This document shows, piece by piece, positions 50,239-60,812 of a stretch of 64,000 nt of DNA; positions within the stretch are counted from its first letter, which is position 1; every line of letters begins with the position of its first letter. This stretch comes from Dendrolimus kikuchii (taxonomy: Eukaryota > Arthropoda > Insecta > Lepidoptera > Lasiocampidae). Location of the stretch: the NCBI GenBank assembly GCA_019925095.2, contig CM034410.1, forward strand, positions 12,984,436 to 13,048,435, in the 5' to 3' direction. Both the position numbers and the translations under genes were made by a program. Below the pieces are notes generated by a model. That model ran no database searches, was not told where the DNA came from, and worked only from the letters and a program-made list of their open reading frames with translations.

Positions 50239-51520
50239 GTTACACAATTTAATACACACGATTAATTTAGATAATATTTGAAGTACCTATTTAAAAGGTT
50301 GAAAATACATTTTACTCAAGTTTAATGATTTATAGTAATAGTAGGAGTTACTATAGTAAGTTATTACCGCATAATTTTAAATTCAAGCACGAACTCAAAA
50401 GCATTTTAATCACGTCATGGTTTGGACGTCAGTGTGGCCAACAACTTAGTGCCTGATACCTATTACCACAGAAAAGGCCGCCTAAAAGTCGTCGATTTTT
50501 GACCGACTTAAAAATGTAGGAATTTTCAATTTGTAGTGTAAATATTTTTTTTTGCTCTTACTCGTATGAATGTTCAGCCATCACTGTTTGTTTTAGAAGC
50601 TATTTTAATAATTATTTTTGCCTTGGGTTTAGCATACCTTCAAATTAGTTCCATATAAATTTCATGGCTATCAGACATTGAGTTCCGTAGATATAGCAGA
50701 AAAATTGTAATGATTGAGGTATTGTTTGATTTTAAACATTCTTTTCCTCGGATTCGGTATAGTTTCTAGATGAATGCACTTAAATTTTATTGGTATTGAG
50801 CTCAGAAGATACAGTAGAAAATTGCTCAAAATCAAATAGAAAATATGTAATAATTAATAGGTTCCTAATTATGTTAAACTACGTGCTGTACTAAACTTCA
50901 CTAGGAATAGGAAGGCGTACAACGAAAATTCTTAACAACAAGCAGCATAAACAAGTAAATTGAGTTTTGAGTTCTGTTTCATCTAGCTATAATTTTCACA
51001 TTCTAGAAGCATACATATATAATATAATAATATATAAGATAACATATATGGAACTTAAAAGTGTAAAATAAAAAGAAACTGACTTCAAGAGTAACTAAGA
51101 AGCAAAAATAAATAAGTATTTCTACTTCTTGAAGTTGGTGTTAAGTTTACCTAGTAAGACATTAAAGCAACTATATATATTGCTAAATCAAAAAATGGAA
51201 GAATTGTTTTTTTAGGTAATATGACAGACATCAAGGTGGCTATATTTTTTATTAAAAGTGTATTCATTTGTGGTTTCTTTAATTAAAATGGCTTGTCTTA
51301 TACACTACACTACACTAATAGGCGACCGGGCGTCTTTCAAATTTTTTTATCGAAAATTATCGCTCTGAGTAGCCTAAATGGCAATAATTTGGCAATGTAA
51401 GCGACGTTGGCCACACGGCTGAACGTAATTTTTGTAATCAGTTTGTAACACTGAAGTAGGAAACATAGGTCCATGGTTTGTAACCGTAATGTATGACAGT
51501 TGACAGTAACATCTCTAAAC
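50239..51520. other. 5' flank of EPT1, no further gene seen
   Basis: AT-rich. The promoter could not be delimited (no reliable TATA or initiator). Short open frames near 51.3-51.5 kb show no domain. Confidence 0.4.
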
Positions 51521-51533
51521 TGTGACATTGTTT

Positions 51534-51845
51534 TTTTTTGGATTTTATGGCTTGGCAGCTAGGCCTTTCATTCAGATCTTAGATTCAATGTAGTTTCTTC
51601 ATTTTATTAAACCTATGTGTAGCACAGCTGAACTGTAGGTTATCAGCTAGTGCCATTCAACACAGTTCTTGTGACAACTCAAAAGGCCACATTTGACTTT
51701 ACAGTTCACATTTCTCACAAAACACATAATTACTACTCAAAAACTATCAATATCCTACAACTATTGATCATTTTAGAGTAATTTTTAGAGAATAAAACTG
51801 CACAGACAGCACAACATCTCCTTTCAGTTCCCGCCAAAAACTCCA
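51534..51845 (-). mobile_element. Poly(A) retroposon family G, copy 6 (long form)
   Basis: The complement of family G; the T run at the low-coordinate end is its A tail. Perfect 12-bp duplication GTGACATTGTTT at 51522-51533 and 51846-51857. Confidence 0.9.
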
Positions 51846-52037
51846 GTGACATTGTTTATCGGTCATTCACTATCCTGCATCACAGTCCGCCGCGTAATGC
51901 AGGACTGTGAATGTTGTTTGCAGCCGGCAGCACCGAGCCGAATGCTTCTTGTTGAGTCGTACAAGTTGAGCCCACTGCCGGACTCCAATGCAAAATAGTG
52001 AATGGGCCTCTTAAGTCAGCATAGTATAAAAAGAATG

Positions 52038-52359
52038 GGGAGTTTTTGGCGGGAAGTGAAAGAAGATATTGTGCTGTGCACGTTTTATTTTCTAAAAATG
52101 TGTAAAATTACTCTAAAATGAACAATAGTTGTAGGATATTGATAGTTTTTGAGTAGTAATTATGTGTTTTGTGAGAAATGTGAACTGTATATTCAAATGT
52201 GGCCTTTTGAGTTGTCACAAGAACTCCCGAGAATGGCACTAGCTGATTACCTACAATTCAGCTGTGCTACACATAGGCTTAAGAAAATGAAGAAACTGTA
52301 TTGTAAACTAAGATCTGGCTTAAAGGCCTAGCTGACAAGCCATAAACCTAAATAAATAA
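52038..52359 (+). mobile_element. Poly(A) retroposon family G, copy 7 (long form)
   Basis: Starts GGGAGTTTTTGGCGGGAAGT, ends 'gacaagccataaacctaaa'. Perfect 13-bp duplication TATAAAAAGAATG at 52025-52037 and 52360-52372. The 60-codon frame inside is shared, broken, by other copies. Confidence 0.9.
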
Positions 52360-52784
52360 TATAAAAAGAATGTATAAACAGCCTCGTTAAATATAACTAT
52401 GATTAGTCTCTAACTGCCGCCCAACAAAAAAGTCTCGTAGTACCTCAAAACTCGTGCTACTAGGGGATGGGATAGTAATTACTATATGTATTTATTATTC
52501 AGTAATTCTCTACATCGATTTACGGATCAGGAAATAATGGCTATGACAGGATTAAGTATAGCAATTGCAGCGCCGCGTCTGTGGGACTCTTTTTGTGTCG
52601 CGGACTCTAGCAAAGCTAACCATTTCATGCTGATATTCTGTAAATATGCATTTAATGCATAATATTCTTAGCAAAACAATAGGCGTCCTTAATATTAAAA
52701 GCGATAATTATTGTAATTTTTCATTTGGTGAGCAATAAAATGATCTATCTCATTTTCAAATATTAACCGTCAATTCTAAATTTG

Positions 52785-52975
52785 TCAAATTCAAATTCAA
52801 AAGTTTTTATTCAAAATAAGTTCCACTGGAGAACACTTTTTGAAGGTCATACATGTAAGTTAAAATTTATTTTTTTACTTCCTATTGTATGAACACCGCT
52901 TGGCAACGTGTTGATGCTGTAAAGGAGAAGAAGCGACAAGAAACTCCCCAGCAACACGTCTAGCTAAATATTGTT
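52785..52975 (-). mobile_element. LINE 3' UTR fragment (family of 29.6 kb)
   Basis: Contains 'attcaaaagtttttattcaa' and, further on, 'gtaaaggagaagaagcgaca' + 'agaaactccccagcaac', complementary to the 3' UTR seen at 29.75 kb and 58.6 kb. Confidence 0.55.
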
Positions 52976-53012
52976 TTTCTTTATATTTCATATTCTATTT
53001 ATATCTCAAATT

Positions 53013-54542
53013 CTTTTTTTGGTAAATTTGCATAAACGCGGAACCTGAAAATTATGCGTTTTTTGTATTTAAAGACTATAAATATGGTTTGCTATGGTGT
53101 AATAAGGACACTAAAATTATCGGAAACCCGTCATTTAGGTAAAAAATTAAAAAAGAATGCAATTAATTACGTTAAAAACCTGCATCATATAAATAAAAAT
53201 AATGTTCAATTTTAGCGTCACGACTCACCTAGTTGTGATAAAAACACAATCACTTATTTAATTTCGGGATTAATCTGCAAATGTAACATATATGACATGA
53301 CCAAAATAATTAATCATTATAAAATCAACTATTACGGCATTGCTAAAAAACCACCATATTTTATAATTGATAGATGAAACCTCAGATTAATAATATTAAG
53401 AGACAAACTTTTTACTTCACTTTGCTACTTGTTAGGCAAAGACACTAAATCCATACAGCATGAATATCAATATTATTCAATCAATCTGAAGATCATTGAA
53501 TGACATGAAAGTATGGAATTTTAGATTTTTCACATTATTGTAACTAAGATAATTAATATATTTTTCTAGTTTGTATATATAAATACCGACTACATGCAAT
53601 ACCAATGTAAGCAGAACAAAGTATAGGTGTAAGGGGTGGTCGAAGGTGTAACCAGTGACAAGGACAGTGGGTTAGGTTAGGTTATCTTTAGACCAAAGAC
53701 TAAGGCCCGAGGGAGCGAGGCGAGGGTGCCGCGGTAGCGCCCGGCGAGTGGCAGAACCAACTGGTTTCCATTTATTCGTTGATAATTTTGATAAAAGTTA
53801 AAGTCGGTTCTGCCCCCCGCCGGCCGCTGCCGCGGCACGCTCTCTTCGCTCGCTCGGCTCGTGGGCTTTGGTCTAAAGATAACCTAATCTAACCCACTGT
53901 CCTTGCCATAACCTTCGAACACCCCTCACACCTATATATTGTTTGTCTAACATTAGTATTGCATGTTGTCGTTAATTATATATACAAACTACAAAAATAT
54001 AATAATGATCTTAATCACAATAATGTGAAAAATCTAAAATTCCGTATTTTTATGTCATTCAAAGATGTTCAGTTTGATTGAATAATATTGATATTCATGC
54101 TGTACGGATTTAGTTCCTTTGCCTGACATTTAGCAAAGTGAGGTAAAAACTTTGTCTCTCAATATTATTAATCTGAGGTTTTATTTACATATTTCAAAAT
54201 GTCGTGATTTTTTAGCAATGCCGTAATATTTGATTTTATAATTATTAATTATTTTGATCATGTCATACATGTCACATTTGCAGATTAATCCCAAAATTAA
54301 AGTAATTGTGTTTTTATTATAATTAGTAGGTAAGTCGTCACGCTAAAATTGAACATTATTTCTATCGATATAATGCACGTATTTCGTAATTAATTGTAAT
54401 GTGTATTAATTTTTTGTCTAAATGATGGCTTACCGATGATTTTAGTGTCGTTATTAAACCATAGCAAACCATATGTAAAGTCTTTGAATACAAAAAAATG
54501 CGTAATTTTCAGGTTCCGCGTTTATGCAAATTTACCCTTTTT
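53013..54542. mobile_element. 1.5-kb foldback element with arms of about 730 bp
   Basis: Left arm about 53013-53758 and right arm about 53805-54542 are inverted copies throughout. Examples: 'ggtaaatttgcataaacgcg' against 'cgcgtttatgcaaatttacc', 'tatggtttgctatggt' against 'accatagcaaaccata', and 'gggttaggttaggttatctt' against 'aagataacctaatctaaccc'. The spacer is about 45 bp and the innermost arm is strongly GC-rich. No coding sequence. Arms differ by scattered substitutions and small indels, so it is not an assembly mirror. Confidence 0.85.
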
Positions 54543-54999
54543 TTTAATAAGTTTTGTACAGAAGTATGTTACAGAATCACGTTTTGAAGAATTAATGGAG
54601 TTGTAATAAACTAATATTATAGTTGTAGAAAAATAATATTATAGTTATAATAATGACATGACGTGCTAAAATGTTATGCTGCAATATGTCTCCACAAATT
54701 CCATACAAGCATGGCAAGATAAAAAAAATAAAAAAAAAAACAAAAACGTATAGCAATATTTTCTTCTAGCTTTACCCACTTGTAAAATAAATGTAGCCGT
54801 TAGAGATTTTAAAGATTTATATTTTGCCATGCAGTTTATGTCAATTACATGGTACTGTTTATACCTTTAAATAAATTGTGCATAGTACATAGATGTATAC
54901 AAAGATGATATTTTTTTTTGTTGCCAGAATAATACAAAGAAATTCAAACGCAGCTGAATTTCTTGGTATTATTACTTACTGTATAATATAAATAGTAAA

Positions 55000-55245
55000 C
55001 TGAAATTCGAATTCCAATGCGATTTCTTTACTGATCGATAGCAATTTTTTTCGTAATGAAATGTGTGATATTTTTTTCTCTGGGATTCCCACGGGAATTT
55101 TCCCAGGAGCAGTTTGTAGTTCGGGTGCATAGTAGCTTGTTAGGACACAGTTTCCACTAAAACGATAGCTGAGGTACTTTGTCTCTCGGGAATCCCGCGG
55201 GAATTTCAAGTCAAGCGTGAACGAGCTCGCGGTCATATTCGAGTT
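55000..55245 (+). repeat. Helitron-like 3' repeat, copy 2
   Basis: Shares 'ggaatcccgcgggaatttca', 'agtcaagcgtg' and 'actaaaacgatagc' with 19500-19770. The 86-codon minus-strand frame lies within it and is not a gene. Confidence 0.5.
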
Positions 55246-55345
55246 TTTTTAAATATATTTTTTATTGTGAAACTGGCAGGCAGGTAGACGACCCATCTAT
55301 TGGAAATTGCTTATCGTTGTCTATAGAAGTTTGCAACACTAGACC
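55245..55345 (-). mobile_element. Eroded family C LINE 3' fragment
   Basis: 'tttattgtgaaactggcagg', 'caggtagacgacccatctat' and 'tgtctatagaagtttgcaac' follow the complement of the family C end. A similar eroded piece lies at 40590-40675. Confidence 0.5.
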
Positions 55346-56765
55346 ACGAAAATGAATAAGCACAAAGACAGATGGAGAGGGAGATATGGTGATTTCATAA
55401 TGTTTCTCTTTTCGAGCACGAAAATTTAAAAAATCAAAGGTGAAAACCCGAAATCATGACGTCAGTATGTCAAGATTTCGGGTTTTATGATTCATCAAAA
55501 TTATTTCCTTGATGATTAAATGAATACTAAACAAGGTAAAATGCGATGATGCTATGAAACGTTTATGATCTTGGCAAAACCGTAAAACTGATTTTCCGCT
55601 ACTGTACTGTAGGTAGGGAGCAGAGGCGGCCTAAATGTGTGATCTCTATTAAATAAATAAATAGATCAGTTGAGTAGTTAAGGCTTGTAGCAACGCCAAC
55701 GTCCTTGAGGATTTTTCGGGCGATAGCGGGGATTCTATAGACACGGTCGGTTTGTAGTGTATTATTATTTTATTGTGAGTAAAATATAGTATTAAAAAAA
55801 ATATTTATCTCTAAATCTTTTTAAATATTTATCTCTTAAAAATCTACCTTATAAAAGATAAGGTAGATTTTCTTTATCATGTTTTGATAAAAATTGAAGG
55901 AGTAAAATGGTTTCACGTTAATAATTTAGAGGTGATTTGGTGAATTTGGTTCTTAACTGATTATATTTATTTATGTTATTATTTAAAACTATCATTTACA
56001 ATCATTACATAAATAAATAAAATTAAAACTAAAATATACTAAATTACAAAAAAGTTAATGGGTCCCATATCACCGTCCCTTGGGAACGTTTCCAAAATGC
56101 TGGCTGCGTTATCACGTTGTATGGCAACACTTATGCGTTAGTCAAAATACAGACCAGCCCTCTGGTCGCGTAAGATATCTATCAACCTTCACTTAAAACT
56201 AACGAAAAGCGGTGATTTAGGGGGCTCGCGAAGTTTTCTACTTAATAATAATTAATTAATTACTGATTGTTTATTTGTACTTGACGAAAATATCCGGCGG
56301 CGTATTCTTAACTATTCTGTTTACTTGTTACATCGATGTAATCGATATTAGTTCTTTACTTTTCGAACAGATGGCGTTAGTAGTATCAGTCCAGTTGATA
56401 CTAGTGTACAGTATATAAAATAATATTTCTATGATAGGTATAAATTAGAAATAAATTGAAATTACTATGTCAAAGCCCAAATCTGAAAGTGTGATAGTTT
56501 CTCAGTAAAGTGTACCACAAAAATGCATAAGTTGTGGGATTGTGTAGGGCTTGCTTCACGCGCCCTGATAACTATAAAGGAATTACGAAAAAACCATGTT
56601 ACGTCAAGAATATAATAACGTCAAAAATTATAATATTTAAACAAAAAGTATTTATTCCACAACATTACGTATAGAACACGTTGACTTAGGCTCAAATCTA
56701 CTTATAGTCTCGAGAGATAATAGGTAGAATATAACTAATTTTTCTTTATTGGCTTAGTGTATGTA

Positions 56766-57026
56766 TCTTATACTAATATATAAAGCTGAAGAGTTTGTTT
56801 GTTTGCTTGAACGCGCTAATCTCAGGAACTAGGTACTGGTCTGATTTGAAATTTTTCTTCAGTGTTAGATAGCCCATTTCTCGACGAAGGCTATATATAG
56901 GATATATCATCACGCTAAGACCAATAGGAGCGGAGCACCAATGAAGAATGTTTCAAAGTCGGGGGTTTTTTTAACTTACTTTTTTTAACAATTCCATGTC
57001 AATTCCAAGTTGCGGGCAGAAGCTAG
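56766..57026 (+). mobile_element. Non-autonomous Helitron, 261 bp
   Basis: Begins TCTTATACTAATATATAAAG after an A and ends 'gcgggcagaagctag' before a T. Internal 'gaagagtttgtttgtttgc' and 'caataggagcggagcacc'. Boundaries fit Helitron rules; no protein. Confidence 0.75.
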
Positions 57027-57142
57027 TTATCTTATACACAGGTTATAAATTGCATGAAATTTTTATCTAGGCGCGCTTCGGCGGCTCGTTGCAAAATATT
57101 GTTTTTTTCTACTTACATTGAAACAAAATTAGGATAGTAGTA

Positions 57143-57322
57143 CATACATACATACATACATAACTTCACGCCAGTTCCCTTGCGGGGTAGGCACGAATAA
57201 CAGAGTGCCATTTAGGCTTATTCTTACACACCTCACTTGCCTCTTTGACATTCATAACTCTTGTCATGCAAGCTCGTCTGTTCTTAAGGCTTCTGAGATC
57301 ACCTTCTGCTAGTACACGATCA
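57143..57322 (-). mobile_element. LINE 3' end, family A, copy 4
   Basis: TATG tail and LINE C-terminal remnant on the minus strand. Perfect 12-bp duplication AGGATAGTAGTA at 57131-57142 and 57323-57334. Confidence 0.88.
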
Positions 57323-57775
57323 AGGATAGTAGTATTAGCATAATACAGTGAAATATTATCTAACTAATGGTAAATCCCTTGCGTGGTTTAGAAGTTGCAA
57401 GCGGATATACAGACAGATGCGGACTTTGTTTTATACTATTGAAAGAATTTAGGATAAGTGAATTTAATGTAAATTTAGGATAAGTGAAGTGTATTTAACG
57501 CACCGAATGGTTATAATAATACGATCGCCACCAAGCTTTTTCAGTAATCATTAATATTAATTACTGTATAAAACTTGTATTAGTATAAACTACATTTACG
57601 TCTGCCCATTTTTCCATGCTCTCCGAACATTGCGACGGGCAGACGCCATAGTACCAGATCCCTAGTGCCATTAGCAGTTCATCCCAATAGCCTGGTATCT
57701 TTTGTAATGTATAAGGAATGTAATTACGTCGCTATTTCATCAAATACAGGTTTTCTTTCTTTCTTTTGTTCTCAT

Positions 57776-57860
57776 ACATACATACATAACTTCACGCCAA
57801 TTCCCTTGCGGGTTAGGCACGAACAACAGAACGCCATTTACGCTTATTCTTACACACCAT
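57776..57860 (-). mobile_element. LINE 3' end, family A, copy 5 (85 bp)
   Basis: Very short copy with the tail and last codons only. Perfect 12-bp duplication TTTTGTTCTCAT at 57764-57775 and 57861-57872. Confidence 0.85.
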
Positions 57861-57989
57861 TTTTGTTCTCATTTCCTACAATAGTCCTACACTGACCGGG
57901 GCTTGCCCTTGGAGGCATTTTTATATGATGTAGACAGGGATAAACGCTGGTCAGTGTCACACCACATTTAGATTTTTGTTTAAGGGGCC

Positions 57990-58590
57990 TCTACGTATTG
58001 GCCTTTTTTTTTTGAGGCGAGGGAAAATGCTTAACCGATTTACGCACAAACTGGGCCGTTGCTAGGGGAACGACACGCGTCGGTCGGGGGCGGTAACACT
58101 GCAGCAATAGTATGCTCTTGCCAGTGTTCCGTCCGCGATCGACATCACAGAATAGTGTGGAAGACTCCGAGTGTTGCTACACGAGCGAGCAACCCCAATA
58201 CCCACTAAAAACCCCCTCCTCCCTGTCGACTCTGCGCTTTTGTTTGTGTTGGAAAGGCTGAGATTTAGAACATAGTTACGCCCAGTCGATCCAGCGCAAT
58301 AAAGTGCCTGGAGTGTGTCCTGGGAGAACACACCCCACTTCGTTGTGCGGGGGTAGAAGGTCCTTTGCTCTCCTAGTAAGCTAAAGGCCCCCCGCGATAA
58401 ACGGAACCTAACTCAGGGAGGGAAGTAATGCGCGTACCTGCCTCTCCGGGTGCCAGCTGAAGGCCGGCGACCTCGAGAAGACGCATTAGCACGCGCTGCA
58501 AGACTTCTCTCCCTATCGCGTCCCATGACCCTACGCAAGCCCTCCAAAAGTCCGGGCCATTTTTATGGCCCGTGATCCCTAGAGACATAC
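57990..58590 (-). mobile_element. GC-rich retroelement fragment
   Basis: A sharp composition break from its AT-rich surroundings. It contains 'cgagcgagcaaccccaatac' and 'ccactaaaaacccc', sharing words with the GC-rich insert at 18310-18538. Minus-strand frames (58062-58331 and 58373-58588) are open but not recognised. Likely a non-LTR fragment; clade unknown. Confidence 0.45.
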
Positions 58591-58594
58591 AATA

Positions 58595-58705
58595 ATTATG
58601 AAGTAAAGATATGTTGCTGGGGAGTTTGTTGCGCCGCTTCTTCTCCTTTAACAGTACTTACTTAACTTAAATTGCTTTGGAATCGGTGGTAGACTCATGA
58701 CAACA
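58595..58705 (+). mobile_element. LINE 3' UTR fragment with CAA microsatellite
   Basis: 'ttgttgcgccgcttcttctc', 'ttgctttggaatcggtggta' and 'gactcatgacaacaacaac' match, in opposite orientation, the 3' UTR of the relic at 29.7 kb. Confidence 0.6.
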
Positions 58706-58769
58706 ACAACAACAATACTTTTTATTGTACACCAACTTAAAAACAGTAACACATTTACATATCTTAAAA

Positions 58770-58830
58770 TTAGAAGGTACAATGGGCGGCCGTATTTCAT
58801 AAAGCATTCTCTTCCAGGCAATCTTTGGAT
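58770..58830 (-). mobile_element. Truncated hairpin LINE tail
   Basis: 'acaatgggcggccgtatttc' and 'ataaagcattctcttccagg' + 'caatc' are the diverged complement of the tail of the intact LINE. Confidence 0.55.
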
Positions 58831-58904
58831 GGACAAGGATCTTATTCACAATAATTTGTTGGCGTGCAGCTTAAGACTATACTAATCAATATATAATATA
58901 ATAT

Positions 58905-59240
58905 ACATAAATACATACATAACTTCACGCCAGTTCCCTTGCGGGGTAGGCACGAACAACAGAGCGCCATTTAGGCATAAGCCTAAATGGCGCTCTGTTG
59001 TTCGTGAAGAATAGAATAAGAATAAGATTACACACCTCACTTGCATTGTATATCTGTTTAGTCATTCTTTCCACATGCCCGAACCACCGGAGCATTCCTT
59101 TCCTTACCTTCACCCCGACACTCTCTTTCAGACCAACTCTCTTTCTTACTTCGGTATTACGAACGCGGTCCGCGAGCGTCACTCCGCAGATTTTGCGCAG
59201 TGGCTCTTTCTTCCATACCCAATTCTCGCTTCCATACGTG
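58905..59240 (-). mobile_element. LINE 3' end, family A, copy 6, with internal inversion
   Basis: Longest family A copy. The minus-strand frame reads LADRVRNTEVRKRVGLKES and 'MLRWFGHVERMTKQIY', typical of a LINE C-terminus, before the tail. Duplication ATATAATATAATAT (14 bp) at 58891-58904 and 59241-59254. A 28-bp segment at 58981-59008 is an inverted copy of 58950-58979, making a foldback. Confidence 0.8.
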
Positions 59241-59510
59241 ATATAATATAATATTCAATAATATAGTAATAACTGTGATAATTATATATATATATATATA
59301 TATTCGGTGGGTAGATGTCAAATAGTTAACACATAATAAAAAGTGCTCTCTAATTTCTTATTTTTAATTATTTAAAGTTAAATTATTGATCTCAAACATA
59401 TGTGTTTTTAAAGTAACTAGCACAAATCACTTGCCTGAGTGTTATCTCCTGTAAATCTACATTATTTCTGTCACTTTCACGGGAACACTTATAACCTACT
59501 GTGTGATATC

Positions 59511-60233
59511 ATGGACGCAAACCAAAAGGCCTTTGCTGAGCTGTCCTCAGTTTTCATGCAGCGAATGGAAGCCTTTGAAGGTGAGCTGAGAAATGCAACA
59601 CCAACTACCAACATTTCCACGTTGAGTACAGAATTCTTGTCTTTCAAAAACCTTATTTTGAAGTCCTTAAAGTCTCTCCAGGATCAAATGATGCTTATGT
59701 CACGTTCTATAGATAATTTGGAGATGCGGACTAGACGCAAAATATTACTTCTGCATGGAGTGCCTGAAGGAAAGCAAGAAGATGCTGCCGCTCTCGCAAA
59801 GGATATAATATGCACTAAATTGAAACTCAGTAACTTTTCATTGGAGAACATCAATCGTTGCCACAGGATAGGCAAGTCCACTTCCTCCAAGCCGCGCCCT
59901 ATCCTGCTCAAGTTGACTGATGTTGCTATTCGCAGCAAGATATGGTCCGCCAAAACACAATTAAAGGGCTCGGGCGTGACATTATCGGAGTTCTTGACAA
60001 AGTACAGACATGACTTGTTCATGCGCGCAAGGCAGGAATTCGGCATTTCGAAGTGCTGGTCGCGTGACGGCGTAGTGTTCGTACTAGGTCAAGATGGATC
60101 TCGACATAGTATTAGTCGCATCGAGGACTTAAGTGTTATCAATCCCACGCAGACTACTGCTATGCCTGTCTTGCCTGCTTTTGCTTCAAAGGAGCAGCAA
60201 CCCACAACTCGTCGTATGGCCGCTAAGAAATAG
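59511..60233 (+). CDS. LINE ORF1 protein (L1-like: coiled coil, RRM, C-terminal domain)
   Basis: 240 residues from ATG 59511 (MDANQKAFAELSSVFMQRME). An in-frame ATG at 59439 would add 24 residues, but its sequence is less protein-like. A helical, probably coiled-coil stretch spans about residues 5-85. It is followed by 'RRKILLLHGVPEG' and 'INRCHRIGK', then 'RPILLKLTD' and 'RSKIWSAK', the order of the RRM and C-terminal domain in L1-type ORF1 RNA-binding proteins. There are no CCHC knuckles. A basic tail ends 'RRMAAKK'. Expected role: binding its own RNA as a trimer in the RNP. Confidence 0.82.
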   Translation: MDANQKAFAELSSVFMQRMEAFEGELRNATPTTNISTLSTEFLSFKNLILKSLKSLQDQMMLMSRSIDNLEMRTRRKILLLHGVPEGKQEDAAALAKDIICTKLKLSNFSLENINRCHRIGKSTSSKPRPILLKLTDVAIRSKIWSAKTQLKGSGVTLSEFLTKYRHDLFMRARQEFGISKCWSRDGVVFVLGQDGSRHSISRIEDLSVINPTQTTAMPVLPAFASKEQQPTTRRMAAKK

Positions 60234-60812
60234 TGTTATTTATGTAGATCGTCAGTCATAATAATTATTTTGCTTTTTTTTTTTTTTCTTTATACCACTT
60301 TTCTGTTATAAGTCTTAATAATCTCACTTTCTTGATTTTAGTTGTTTATTTATTTTGATGTAAAGTAGGTAGTTATAAATTTAAAGAGTTATTTTAGTTG
60401 TGGCATGTTCCGAAATCCATTTGGAGCTATTTAGAAATATGTAATGGCACGTCCGGAAATTTATGTTTCAGCTTATATTTACATACAATAAATGATTTAT
60501 ATTATTTACTTAATAATATTATGATTATCTGTCTCAGGGTAATGAATTTATTTAATGTATTTTCAGTTGTCTATCTATTAATATCTAGTATATTGATGTA
60601 TAATAGATATTAATAGTTATGTATTTAAACTATTTATATCTAGTATACTTACTTATTATTATAATATTTTTATCGGAACACAGGCAGTGAAGCTAGTTTA
60701 AAAGTTAATTTTATTTTATTGTTTTGGTATATTTTTTATTTTTTTTTATTAGTTAATAATTTATATATTTATATCTTACATAATTATTATATATTTGTAA
60801 TATTTATTTGTA
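60234..60812 (+). other. Inter-ORF spacer of the LINE
   Basis: AT-rich, about 580 bp, with T runs and no conserved coding frame (the 71-codon frame at 60398-60613 is low-complexity). How ORF2 is translated is not evident; there is no overlap or stop-start arrangement. Confidence 0.6.

Noticed and set aside
52149..52331. 60-codon ORF in a family G retroposon
   Set aside because: Other copies share the 'CFCEKCEL' stretch but are broken by stops and indels, with no start conservation.
53640..53940. GC-rich 'gcgaggcgagg' region as a CpG-island promoter
   Set aside because: The GC-rich sequence is symmetrical about the foldback centre, so it belongs to the element's inner arms.
59439..59510. Upstream start for LINE ORF1
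   Set aside because: The 24 extra residues are His/Cys/Tyr-rich and unlike the helical ORF1 start; ATG at 59511 begins a typical coiled-coil region.
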